From: Salinisphaera orenii subsp. halophila YIM 95161
GTDB lineage: Bacteria > Pseudomonadota > Gammaproteobacteria > Nevskiales > Salinisphaeraceae
DNA: 64,000 bases
NCBI RefSeq assembly: GCF_003732545.1
Contig: NZ_AYKF01000035.1
Location: 1 to 64,000, forward strand
Reading direction: 5' to 3'
The first letter of the stretch is position 1. The number at the start of each line of letters is the position of its first letter. Positions 7,998 through 18,540 of this stretch are shown piece after piece. Position numbers and translations under genes: made by a program. The notes beneath the pieces were generated by a model, which was given only the letters and a program-made list of their open reading frames with translations, searched no databases and had not been told where the DNA came from.

Positions 7998-10169
7998 GTG
8001 AGCGAAGAAATCGAAGACCATCGGCTGCTCAACACGAGCGACAACGAGCCGTTTTCATCCGTGCTGGAGCGGCGCGTGTCGCGTCGCGGCGTCATGCGCG
8101 GCGGCCTTGGCATGGCCGCCGTGGGCATGCTCGGCAGCTTCGGCCTGACCGCCTGCAGCGACGACGACGGCAACGTCGATCTCGGCGACGACGACATGGC
8201 CGCGGCCATGGCGCTGGCGTTCGAGTCCATTGCCGGTTCGCAGCAGGACGCGGTCGTCGTGCCGCCGGGCTATACCGCGCAGGTGCTCATGCCCTGGGGC
8301 ACGCCGATCAACGGGGGCGGCACCGAATGGCGTCCGGATCTGTCCTTCACGCCGCAGATTCAGGCCAATAGCGCGGGCATGCACCACGACGGCATGTATC
8401 ACTTCCCGATCTCGGAGGAGAACGCCTCGAGCGAGTTCATCCTCGCGCTGAACAACGAATACATCGACCAGGGCGCGCTCTGGGCGCCGCAGGGCGGCCC
8501 CACGAACGCCGGCGAGGGCGCGCGCCCGGCCGACGAAGTGCGTACCGAGATCAACGCCCACGGCGTGACGGTCGCGCAGGTCGCCCGGGACGCGGACGGC
8601 CGTTGGTCGGTGTCCCGCAGCGCGCCCTACAATCGCCGCCTGACCAGCGCCACACCGATGAAGCTGAGTGGGCCGGTGGCGGGCAGCCCCTACGTGGTCA
8701 CGGCCTATGACCCCACCGGCATGTCCACGCGCGGCACCAACAACAACTGCGCCAGCGGCTACACCCCCTGGGGCACCTACCTGACCTGCGAAGAGAACTG
8801 GCCGGCGGTGTTCATCAAGAACAGCGACCGCTACATGGACGACGAGCGTCTGGGCATCAGCACCGAGCGCGGGCGCTACGGCTGGGAGACCGCGGCTGGC
8901 GACCCCACCGAGACCGACGGCGAGTTCGCCCGTTTCAACGCCACACCGAGCGGCGCCTCGGCGGCCGAGGACTATCGCAACGAACCGCGCACCTTCGGCT
9001 ATATCGTGGAGGTCGACCCGTATACGCAGCAGTCGCGGGCGGTCAAGCGCACGGCGCTGGGTCGCTTCCGGCACGAGGGCTGCTGGCCCGGCAAGCTCGT
9101 TCCGGGTGAGCCGGTGGTGTTCTATTCCGGCCACGACTCGCGCAACGAGTACATCTATAAGTTCGTCTCCACCGAACTCTGGCGCGAGACCGATGCGAAC
9201 ATGGCCGGGGGCAGCTACGATCGGCTGGCGATCGGCGATCGTTACCTCGACGACGGCACCCTCTACGCCGCCCGCTTCGACGCCGACGGCAACGGCGAGT
9301 GGCTGCCGCTCGAACCCGACGCCATGGTGCCCGGCACCGCGCAGACGCTGGCCGCGGCGCTGGGGCTCGAGGCCGGCGACCGGGCCGGGGTGATCATCCA
9401 CACCTGTGATGCCGCGGACCTGATGGGCGCGACGCCGATGGACCGGCCGGAATGGGGCACGGTCGATCCGGTCTCCGGTGAGGTCTACATGACCCTGACC
9501 AACAATTCGGATCGCACCGAGGAAGGTACCGAGCCGACCTTCACCGAAGACGCCAGCGAGGTGGAAGCCCTGGGTGCGGCCTATGCCACCGCGCCGGTCA
9601 ACGCCGCCAACCCGAAACCGGAGAACGCGCACGGTCACGTGATCCGCTGGCGTGAGCCGAGCCCGGGCGAGACGACCTTCGAATGGGAGATCTTCGTCTT
9701 CGGCGCGATGCCGGATACCGATCCCGCCCGGAACCTGTCGAATCTCAACGCGGAGAACTACTTCTCCAGCCCGGACGGGCTCTGGTACGACAACCGCGAC
9801 GACGGCCAGGGCATTCTGTGGATCCAGACCGATACCGGCACCACGCCCGAGGACGACAACGGCCCGGATTTCACCAATGATCAGGTGCTGGCTGTGGTGC
9901 CCCAGGGTGTGCAGGCCGGCGCCGATGATCCCTCGGTGGTCAACTCGGCCAACCAGACGCAGCTCAAGCGTTTCGCGGTCGGCCCGAACGACTGCGAGGT
10001 CACCGGCATCTTCGCCACGCCCGACAAGACCGCGCTGTTCATCAACATCCAGCATCCGGCCAACTGGCCGTCGACCGAAGACGCGACCGCGGTAACCGAG
10101 GGCGACGTGCGTCCGCGTGCCTCCACGGTGGTCATTCAGAAGGCCGATGGCGGACAGATCGCGGTCTGA
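7998..10169 (+). CDS. phoX: PhoX-family alkaline phosphatase, Tat-exported lipoprotein
   Basis: A 723-residue DUF839/PhoX protein. PhoX enzymes are Ca/Fe-dependent phosphomonoesterases that release phosphate outside the cytoplasm. The N-terminus holds a twin-arginine signal (SRRGVMRGG, about 28-36), a hydrophobic stretch and then LTAC followed by SDDDGN, a lipobox. It is therefore probably folded before export and anchored as a lipoprotein. Family motifs are NNEYID (about 155), CASGYTPWGTYLTCEENW (about 252-269), GRFRHEGCWP (about 356) and SGHDSRNEYIYKF. The GTG start follows AAGGGGG; the long upstream extension of the frame is not coding. A strong terminator follows. Confidence 0.92.
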   Translation: MSEEIEDHRLLNTSDNEPFSSVLERRVSRRGVMRGGLGMAAVGMLGSFGLTACSDDDGNVDLGDDDMAAAMALAFESIAGSQQDAVVVPPGYTAQVLMPWGTPINGGGTEWRPDLSFTPQIQANSAGMHHDGMYHFPISEENASSEFILALNNEYIDQGALWAPQGGPTNAGEGARPADEVRTEINAHGVTVAQVARDADGRWSVSRSAPYNRRLTSATPMKLSGPVAGSPYVVTAYDPTGMSTRGTNNNCASGYTPWGTYLTCEENWPAVFIKNSDRYMDDERLGISTERGRYGWETAAGDPTETDGEFARFNATPSGASAAEDYRNEPRTFGYIVEVDPYTQQSRAVKRTALGRFRHEGCWPGKLVPGEPVVFYSGHDSRNEYIYKFVSTELWRETDANMAGGSYDRLAIGDRYLDDGTLYAARFDADGNGEWLPLEPDAMVPGTAQTLAAALGLEAGDRAGVIIHTCDAADLMGATPMDRPEWGTVDPVSGEVYMTLTNNSDRTEEGTEPTFTEDASEVEALGAAYATAPVNAANPKPENAHGHVIRWREPSPGETTFEWEIFVFGAMPDTDPARNLSNLNAENYFSSPDGLWYDNRDDGQGILWIQTDTGTTPEDDNGPDFTNDQVLAVVPQGVQAGADDPSVVNSANQTQLKRFAVGPNDCEVTGIFATPDKTALFINIQHPANWPSTEDATAVTEGDVRPRASTVVIQKADGGQIAV

Positions 10170-10199
10170 CCCGCGCTTCCACCACGCCGTCGTGTTCGG

Positions 10200-10225
10200 G
10201 GCCGCCTTCGGGCGGCCCTTTTTCT
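10200..10225 (+). terminator. rho-independent terminator after phoX
   Basis: GGGCCGCC (10200-10207), loop TTC, then GGGCGGCCC (10211-10219) followed directly by five T residues. A canonical GC-rich stem and T-run starting 30 bp after the phoX stop. Confidence 0.92.
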
Positions 10226-10316
10226 TGGGCACGGCACATCCGTAATTTCGGTGATGCCGTGACGGCGTCGCGGCGTGTTACCCATGGCGCGTCATTAGCG
10301 CCACCGATCCGTTTTC

Positions 10317-10805
10317 ATGTCCGTCACCACCCCGCGCGAACGTCTGATCGAATGGCTCAAGGAAGCCCATGCCATGGCCCGCCACGGCGAGACCATGCTT
10401 TCGGCGCGCGCCGACGACCTCCGCTCCTACCCGCAGCTCGCCGAACGCCTGGCGGCCCACGCCACCCAGACGCAGGCACAGGCCACGCGTATCGCCGATT
10501 GTTTGGACGAGCTGGGCGAGGACACCTCTTCGGTGCGTGACCTCGCCAGCCGGCTGTCGGCGGCCGGGCATTCGCTGGGCACCCGCGTGGCCGGGGAACA
10601 GGCGGTGCAGGCGCATGCCGCGAGTCTGGCCTTCGAGCACTACGAGATCGCCAACTACCGCGCGCTCGTCGCTGCCGCCCAAGCCGCGGACGCGCCGGCG
10701 GTCAAGTCGCTGTGCGAGGCCATCCTGACCGAGCAGCGCACGATGGCCGACTGGCTCGAGTCGCATCTGGACGCGACCACGGCGGCGTTTCTCGAGCACG
10801 GTTGA
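10317..10805 (+). CDS. DUF892 (YciE/YciF-type) ferritin-like protein
   Basis: A 162-residue all-helical protein matching DUF892, a ferritin-like four-helix bundle induced by stress in enterobacteria. The sequence starts with the family pattern RERLIEWLKEAHAMARHGE, and FEHYEIANYRALVAAAQ in the third helix carries the Glu/His positions expected to bind a di-metal site. It is a single gene after the phoX terminator. Function is poorly known; a role in oxidative or osmotic stress is inferred from the family. Confidence 0.85.
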   Translation: MSVTTPRERLIEWLKEAHAMARHGETMLSARADDLRSYPQLAERLAAHATQTQAQATRIADCLDELGEDTSSVRDLASRLSAAGHSLGTRVAGEQAVQAHAASLAFEHYEIANYRALVAAAQAADAPAVKSLCEAILTEQRTMADWLESHLDATTAAFLEHG

Positions 10806-11066
10806 GAGGGCGCGTCCGAATCAAGCGCTGCCCGTCGCAGAATTCGCGGATTGGCCCGTTGGCGCGGGTCGGATCAGGTGCTTGCGCCGCAATCCGCCAA
10901 AGCCGGGCCGCTGCGCCGCGCGCCCGCACCTCGGATCACGCGCGTCGCGCTGATTCAGCCTGCGTGTGGCCTATCGTTCTCGCGCCTCAAATGGACTTTT
11001 CTGGTTATGTAAACCCTCGCTATCTCGTCGCGTAAGCGATGACGCCGGTTTGTGGATCGGAGCTTT

Positions 11067-13087
<2,021 letters not shown>

Positions 13088-13088
<1 letters not shown>

Positions 13089-14542
13089 CAGCGGGCCCCG
13101 CCCGCGGGCTGGGCCGGTGCGCTGTCGTCGTTGGCGTCAGCGCCCTCGGCGCCGCGCAGGCGCGGGTCGAAGGCGTCGCGCACCACGTCCGCGAACAGAT
13201 TGGCCGCCAGTACCAGCACCAGCATGAACACGAAGGCCGCGAACAGCGGCCACCAGACGATGGGCTCGCGCGCCATCTCCAGCCGGGCGCTGTTGATCAT
13301 GTTGCCCCAGCTGTTCATGGACGGGTCCACGCCCACGCCGATGTAGGACAGCACCGCCTCGGCCAGCACCAGCGCGGAGAAGTCCAGCACCACCTGGATG
13401 AGCACGATGTGCATCACGTTGGGCAGCATGTGGCGGGCGAGTATGCGGCCCGGCCCGCTGCCCAGCCCGCGGGCGGCGGCCACGTAGTCCAGCTCGGCGA
13501 GCTTGCGGGTCTCCGCGCGCAGCAGCCGGCACAGGCTGGTCCAGCTGGTGATGCCCAGTATCAGGCACAGGAACAGCAGCCGCAGATCCGCGCGTTCGGT
13601 GGTGGTGCCGAAGGCGTCGGCGTTGTTCTCCATGTAGACCTGCATCATCAGCACCGCGGCGGCGATGAGCAGCACGCCGGGGATCGAGCTCAGCGTGGTG
13701 TAGAGATACTGGATGACGTCGTCCACCCAGCCGCGGAAATACCCGGCCAGCAGTCCCAGCACCAGCGCGAAGGGCAGCATCACCAGCGTGGTCAGCGTGC
13801 CGATGGCCAGCCCGGTGCGGATGCTCTTCACGGCCTGGTAGAACACGTCCTGGCCGACCTTGTCGGTGCCGAGCACGTGGTAGTCGCCGGCCAGCACGAC
13901 CAGCGCGCCGACGCATACGGACACGACCAGGGCGGCGATCAGCCCGGCCCGCCAGGCCAGCCGCGTATGCCCGCCGGCGATGCGCCGGGCGACCCGCTGC
14001 GGCGGGCCGCGCGTGGCCGCGGCGATCGTCAGGACCAGCGCCAGCGCCCCGAGCAGCCAGGCCGCCATCCCGTAGCCGGCCCCGAGGAGGCCACTCTGCG
14101 CGATGTCCTCGGCCCGCGTCAGGCCGGTCTCGTCCAGCCGGTTGCCGGCGTAGGACAGCCGCGGATAGGTCTGCAGCTTGCGCCCGTCGGCCTCGGTGAC
14201 CACCTGCTGGACATAGGAATCCAGCGCGAACGGCGCGGAATAGGTCTGCTCGTTCTGCTCGATCAGCGGCCGGGCCAGCGTGTCCAGCACGCTGACGACC
14301 TCGCTGGCGACCCGCGTGCCGCCGTCGCCGGTCGCCTCCACCGGCCGGTAGTGGATGCTGTCGAGCACGCCGACCACGGTATAGGCCAGCAGCACCACCA
14401 GCGTGACCATGCCCACCGGGCGGGCGAACACCCGCAGCCACGGCACCCGCAGCGGCTTGCTGCGCGCCGCGAAGACCGCGAACACGCCGATCGCGATCAG
14501 CAGCAGGTAGATCAGCACGTCGGTGTAGAGGAGGACGTACAA
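13088..14542 (-). CDS. oligopeptide ABC transporter permease C, with altered start region
   Basis: A 484-residue OppC/YejE-type permease with an unusually long N-terminal part. There are membrane spans near 8-28 and 43-62, a periplasmic loop (about 65-145) and a further pair near 160-230. The permease domain with the EAA loop (YVAAARGLGSGPGRILARHMLPN) and a GVDPSMNSWGNMI tail follows. The frame opens with TTG (14542) without a clear ribosome site; GTG at 14518 is an alternative. The higBA module lies directly upstream, so the native start may have been lost by insertion. It ends in a TGATG overlap with the ATPase gene. Confidence 0.88.
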
Positions 14543-14604
14543 CGTGTTCAGCTATGCGAGGAAATGGCAGTCATCGACGCGATCATCCTTCAAAGGATTC
14601 ATGA

Positions 14605-14898
14605 TCAGGCCGCGTCGAACTCGATTTTCTCGACCGTATCCAGATCGATCGTACGCCGGGCCTGCCAGAGTTCGTACTGATCCTGCATGGCCATCCAGCT
14701 TTCGGGCGAACGACCGAGCGTTTTCGACAGCCGCAGTGCCATTTCGGAGCTGATGCCGCTCGTACCTTTGAGCACCCGGTTGAGTGTGGACGGTGACACG
14801 CCGAGCTTGCCGGCCAGCGTGCGTCCGGTAATACCGTGGGGCTCCAGATAGACCGCGCGGATGAATTCACCGGGATGCGGGGGATTGTGCATGGTCAT
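14605..14898 (-). CDS. higA: HigA-type XRE antitoxin
   Basis: A 97-residue antitoxin of the HigA/VapI addiction-module family. It has the opening MHNPPHPGEFI and a helix-turn-helix (ITGRTLAGKLGVSPSTLNRV, about 23-42), followed by the MALRLSKTLGRSPESWMAMQ motif. It overlaps the toxin gene by one base (TGATG at 14896-14900), with the toxin first, the usual higBA order. It should bind HigB and repress the shared promoter, where a palindrome is visible. A second ATG two codons in is possible. Confidence 0.94.
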   Translation of the reverse strand: MTMHNPPHPGEFIRAVYLEPHGITGRTLAGKLGVSPSTLNRVLKGTSGISSEMALRLSKTLGRSPESWMAMQDQYELWQARRTIDLDTVEKIEFDAA

Positions 14899-15176
14899 CA
14901 GTGATAATCCTCGTAATTCAGTACGTACGCGTGCCCATGTCGAAATTCGAAGGTGAGTCGCCAGTTGCCGCTGACCCATATCGACCATCGATCGACGTTG
15001 TCGCCACTGAGCGAATGGAGTTTGAAGCCCGGAATATCCATGTCGTCGATCGTTAGTGCGGAATCTAGCGCGGCGAGTTGCATGCGTAAGCGTTTAGCGT
15101 GCTCGGGTTGTATGCCGGCCTTCGAGCCGGTCTGGAAATATTGCTTGAGCCCCTTATGTCGAAACGACTTGATCAC
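14898..15176 (-). CDS. higB: HigB-type toxin (RelE superfamily mRNA interferase)
   Basis: A 92-residue HigB/GraT-like protein: MIKSFRHKGLKQYFQTGSK at the start, then HAKRLRMQLAALDSA, then the conserved FKLHSLSGDNVDRWSIWVSGNWRLTFEF. Such toxins cleave mRNA on the ribosome. The start codon is GTG, placed about 7 nt after a good -10 box and without a ribosome site, so the mRNA may be nearly leaderless. The gene sits between two permease genes of one ABC transporter, on the same strand. Confidence 0.94.
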   Translation of the reverse strand: MIKSFRHKGLKQYFQTGSKAGIQPEHAKRLRMQLAALDSALTIDDMDIPGFKLHSLSGDNVDRWSIWVSGNWRLTFEFRHGHAYVLNYEDYH

Positions 15177-15182
15177 GACTCG

Positions 15183-15211
15183 ATTTTAGCGCGTTGCGCA
15201 ACACGCAACAA
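15183..15211 (-). promoter_or_regulatory. higBA promoter and probable HigA operator
   Basis: On the minus strand TTGTTG (15206-15211) and TAAAAT (15183-15188) are separated by exactly 17 bp. The spacer contains a perfect 10-bp palindrome, GTTGCGCAAC (15193-15202), well placed for autorepression by HigA. Transcription would begin at about the higB GTG. This gives higBA and the downstream permease a promoter inside the opp operon. Confidence 0.65.
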
Positions 15212-15242
15212 ATGATGAGTGTCTTGCTTCGATGCGGCTCAT
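15186..15242 (-). pseudogene. possible vestige of the original permease C start
   Basis: The oppB stop overlaps an ATG in the typical coupled form ATGA (15239-15242). That ATG opens an 18-codon frame (MSRIEARHSS...) that stops at 15186 inside the higBA promoter. The other natural junctions of this operon overlap as TGATG, so this orphan start may be what remains of the beginning of the second permease gene, cut off by higBA insertion. It could equally be a chance short frame. Confidence 0.4.
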
Positions 15243-16213
15243 AATCGTATCCGCGGATCGAACAGTGTGTAGCTGATATCGGTCAGCAGCAGGCCGACGA
15301 TGTAGAGCACCGAGCCGAGAAACACCATCGCCCGCACGATGGCGAAGTCCTGATTCTGGATCGCCTCGATGGTGTAGCTGCCCAGGCCCGGGATCCCGAA
15401 AAAGGATTCCATGATCAGGCTGCCCATGAACAGCAGCGGCAGCAGCACGACCACGCCGGTCAGGATCGGGATCATGCCGTTCTTGAGCACGTGCACGAAC
15501 AGAATGCGCAGGTCGCCCATGCCCTTGGCGCGGGCGGTGCGGACATAGTCCTTGCCGTATTCCTCCATGAAGATGGTGCGATACCAGCGCGTGCCCGAGC
15601 CGATGCCGGAGACCACGCCGATGACCACCGGCAGGACGAGGAACTTGGCCATGTCCCAGCCGCCGGCATAGCCGGAGATCGGCACGAGGTTCATCAGCTT
15701 GCCGGCCACGAACTGCCCCGCGATGATGTAGAACAGCGGCGAGATCGACATCAGCACCACGCACAGCACGACGCCGCCCCAGTCGATGGCGGTCGAGCGG
15801 AAGAACACCAGCAGCAGGCCGAAGGTGATGTTCACCGCCATGCCCACCAGCAGCGTGGGGATGGCCAGCGCCAGGCTCGGACCCATGCGGGCCTGGATGT
15901 CGGCGGCGATGGAACGGCCGCCGTCCGAGCGCCCGAAGTCGAAGGCCATGACCTTCACCGATTTCTGGAAGAACAGCGTGTCGGTGAACGCCGCCAGGCC
16001 GGACTCCTCGGCGTTGTGGAAATAGGGCCGGTCGTAGCCGTGGGTGGCCTTCCAGGTGTCGATGGCCTCGGGCGTGACGCGCTTGGCGCCGAGCTGCATG
16101 CGGGCGATGTCGTCGGGCGTGTTGACCACGAAGAACAGCAGGAAGGTGATCAGGTTGACGCCGATCAGCACCGGAATCGCGTACAGGGCGCGGCGGACGA
16201 TATAGGCGAACAT
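15239..16213 (-). CDS. oligopeptide ABC transporter permease B
   Basis: A 324-residue OppB/DppB/YejB-type permease. It begins with the typical MFAYIVRRALYAIPVLIGVN membrane segment, has five further spans, the EAA loop (DYVRTARAKGMGDLRILFVHVLKNG, about 218-242) and ends SYTLFDPRIRL as this family does. The start overlaps the stop of the substrate-binding protein (TGATG at 16211-16215), showing that the two are co-translated. It pairs with permease C beyond the higBA insertion to form the channel. Confidence 0.94.
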   Translation of the reverse strand: MFAYIVRRALYAIPVLIGVNLITFLLFFVVNTPDDIARMQLGAKRVTPEAIDTWKATHGYDRPYFHNAEESGLAAFTDTLFFQKSVKVMAFDFGRSDGGRSIAADIQARMGPSLALAIPTLLVGMAVNITFGLLLVFFRSTAIDWGGVVLCVVLMSISPLFYIIAGQFVAGKLMNLVPISGYAGGWDMAKFLVLPVVIGVVSGIGSGTRWYRTIFMEEYGKDYVRTARAKGMGDLRILFVHVLKNGMIPILTGVVVLLPLLFMGSLIMESFFGIPGLGSYTIEAIQNQDFAIVRAMVFLGSVLYIVGLLLTDISYTLFDPRIRL

Positions 16214-18414
16214 CAGCGCGCTGTCCGCCGCACGGCCCGGTGCTCGCGCCGGCGATGGATCCACACCCCGGGCAGCAGCAGCACGAGCAGCCCGCCCGCC
16301 CCCGCGGCGAGCGGCCAAAGCACGGGCCGATTCCAGGCGAGGCGTTTGTCGGCGCGCGCCGCCGGATCGATGTCGAGATACTTGATCGTGTTGTTCGCCA
16401 TCGCGTTGGGCTTCGTGTTGGCGAGCCAGCTCTGGTAGAGGCCGTACTGGCGCGGGTACATGCCCCACACCCAGGGCGCGTCGCGCTGGACGATGTCGAT
16501 CATGTGGTCGATGAGTTGCCGGCGTTTGGGGCCGTTGTCCATGTCGCGCATGCGCCGGAACAGCCGGTCGAAGGTGTCGTTCTGGTAGTTGGCGATGTTC
16601 TGGCCGTTGTTCTCGGCCGCGCTGTTGGGGCCGTAGAGCAGGAACAGAAAGTTCTCCGGATCGGGATAGTCGCCCATCCAGCCGGAGCCGAAAAATAGCT
16701 GCACGTTGCCGTCGGCGGTCTTCTGCTGGAATCGGCTCCAGGTGGTCGCGCGCACCACGAGCTGGATGCCGAGCTTGTCGAACTGCTGGCGCATCCAATC
16801 CATCTGCGACTTGAATTCCGGGCCGCTGGCCGGCGTGTCCAGATTCAGCAGCAGCGGTCGCCCGGTCTCCTCGTTGGTGCCGCCGGGATAGCCCGCCTCG
16901 GCCAGCAGCTCGCGCGCGACCTCGATCGACTTGCGCCGGCGTTCGCCGTCGACCCAGTCGTAGACGACCGGGTTCGTGCCGGCTTCGCCCTCGCGGGCGC
17001 CGAACAGCCCCGGCGGCAGCGGGTCCTGGGCGACCAGGCCGCGGCCGTTGAGGAAGATGGCGACGTAGGACTCGTAGTCGATGGCGATCGAGATCGCTTG
17101 GCGCAGCTTGCGGGCGTCGTCGTCGCCACCGACCACCTCGTCGTTCATGTTGAAGCCGAGATAGTAGATCGCCGGCAGCACGGTCGTGGCCAGCCGCATG
17201 CCGCGCTCGGCCATGGTTTCGGTCAGATGCGGGTCGCCGTCGGCGTCGATGCGGATCGCCTCGCCGAAGGCGTCCGAGGAGATCCCGGAACTGTCGTAGT
17301 AGCCCTGCAGGAACTTGTTCCAGTAGGGAATGGATTCCTTCTCCAGCGAGAACACGACCCGGTCGATGAAGGGCAGCGCCCTGCCGGCGTCCTCGAGCAG
17401 GCCGGCCTCGCGATCGCCGGGCGCACCCTCGCTCGGGTAGCGCTCGCCGTGGAAGTTGGGGTTGGTCTCGAGCACCATCCGCCGGTTCGGATTGTTCTCG
17501 GTGAGCATGTAGGGCCCGGTGCCCACCGGAAAGGTGTCGATGCCGATGTTCTTCGCCGCCAGGGCGTCCTGGTTGTAGAAGGCGATGGCCTCGGGCGGCA
17601 TCGGCGCGAAGAACGGCATCGCCAGCCAGTAGCGCAGCTGCGGGTAGACGCCGTTGACGCGGATCTCGAAGTGGCGGTCGTCGACGGCGCGGGCGCCCTC
17701 GAAGTCGTGGCGGGTCAGATCCAGATGTTCGCCCGGTGCGAGCTTGTCCCGCGCGGCCCGCAGGCGTTCGGCGAAATCGGCCAGGCCGACGATGTGCTCG
17801 CTCATCACGCCGAGGATCGGCGAATTCACTTCCGGGCTCGCCAGGCGTTTGATCTGATGCACGTAGTCCGAGGCGCGCAGCGTCCGGCTGGCCTGGTGGG
17901 TGAAGTCCGCGGGCGAGGCGATGCCCTCCAGATCGGCCGGCGACAGGTCGCGATAGCGCGGCGCGCCGTCCGGCCCGCGGGCGAACGCCGGGTGCGGCTG
18001 ATAGCGCACGCCGGGTTCGATCTCGATGGTGTAGACACTGGTGGCGACGTCCTCGGGCGGGGTGTCCGCGGGCAGGGGGTCGCCGTCGGCGTCCAGATAC
18101 TGCGGCTCGGGCAGGCGCGTCGCGGCCAGCGGCTCGAGCTGGTAGGGCCGCTTGAGATAGTGATACTGCAGGGGCGGCTCGTAGATCTGGCCGGTGAACT
18201 CCACCTCGTCGGTGGCGTAGGAGCGCGCCGGGTCCAGATGCCGCGGCGGTTCTGTGAAGGCACGATAGAGCGTGTCGCTGGCGCGCTCCGCGTCCGGGTA
18301 GGGGCTGTTCCAGGGCCGTTCGCAGCCGGCGCCAAGGACGATCGCCAGCCACAGCAGCGCCCAGAGCGCGCCGCGCCGGGCCGAAGGGGTACGAACGCAT
18401 GTCGCGCAGGGCAT
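16213..18414 (-). CDS. oligopeptide ABC transporter substrate-binding lipoprotein with C-terminal membrane helix
   Basis: A 733-residue family-5 solute-binding protein that binds peptides outside the membrane. It has a signal with lipobox LGAGC (Cys about 31), followed by SBP_bac_5 features such as the FFAPMPPEAI and NIGIDTFPVGTGPY stretches. Unusually for the family, a strong hydrophobic helix (PLAAGAGGLLVLLLPGVWI) followed by basic residues ends the protein. It may thus be anchored at both termini. It is the first gene of the operon, divergent from the propionyl-CoA synthetase gene across 126 bp. Confidence 0.9.
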   Translation of the reverse strand: MPCATCVRTPSARRGALWALLWLAIVLGAGCERPWNSPYPDAERASDTLYRAFTEPPRHLDPARSYATDEVEFTGQIYEPPLQYHYLKRPYQLEPLAATRLPEPQYLDADGDPLPADTPPEDVATSVYTIEIEPGVRYQPHPAFARGPDGAPRYRDLSPADLEGIASPADFTHQASRTLRASDYVHQIKRLASPEVNSPILGVMSEHIVGLADFAERLRAARDKLAPGEHLDLTRHDFEGARAVDDRHFEIRVNGVYPQLRYWLAMPFFAPMPPEAIAFYNQDALAAKNIGIDTFPVGTGPYMLTENNPNRRMVLETNPNFHGERYPSEGAPGDREAGLLEDAGRALPFIDRVVFSLEKESIPYWNKFLQGYYDSSGISSDAFGEAIRIDADGDPHLTETMAERGMRLATTVLPAIYYLGFNMNDEVVGGDDDARKLRQAISIAIDYESYVAIFLNGRGLVAQDPLPPGLFGAREGEAGTNPVVYDWVDGERRRKSIEVARELLAEAGYPGGTNEETGRPLLLNLDTPASGPEFKSQMDWMRQQFDKLGIQLVVRATTWSRFQQKTADGNVQLFFGSGWMGDYPDPENFLFLLYGPNSAAENNGQNIANYQNDTFDRLFRRMRDMDNGPKRRQLIDHMIDIVQRDAPWVWGMYPRQYGLYQSWLANTKPNAMANNTIKYLDIDPAARADKRLAWNRPVLWPLAAGAGGLLVLLLPGVWIHRRREHRAVRRTAR

Positions 18415-18540
18415 GCCCTGCAAAATAGCGGATTCCACTGGCCGACCCAAACGCGGTCCGTCGGGTGTCCACCTTCGTCGTATAGGGCCGGGGGCCTCCA
18501 CGCTGGCATATTGCCGGAATCTGCGAGTAGAGGAGCGAGC

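Noticed and set aside
8055-10232. 725-codon open frame antisense to phoX
   Set aside because: High GC keeps the complementary frame open. It has no domain pattern and is rich in Gly, Arg, Val and His, while the sense strand encodes a clear PhoX.
15186-15764. 192-codon frame overlapping oppB
   Set aside because: It is a shifted frame inside the permease gene; only its last 18 codons (from the ATG at 15242) are of interest, as a possible vestigial start.
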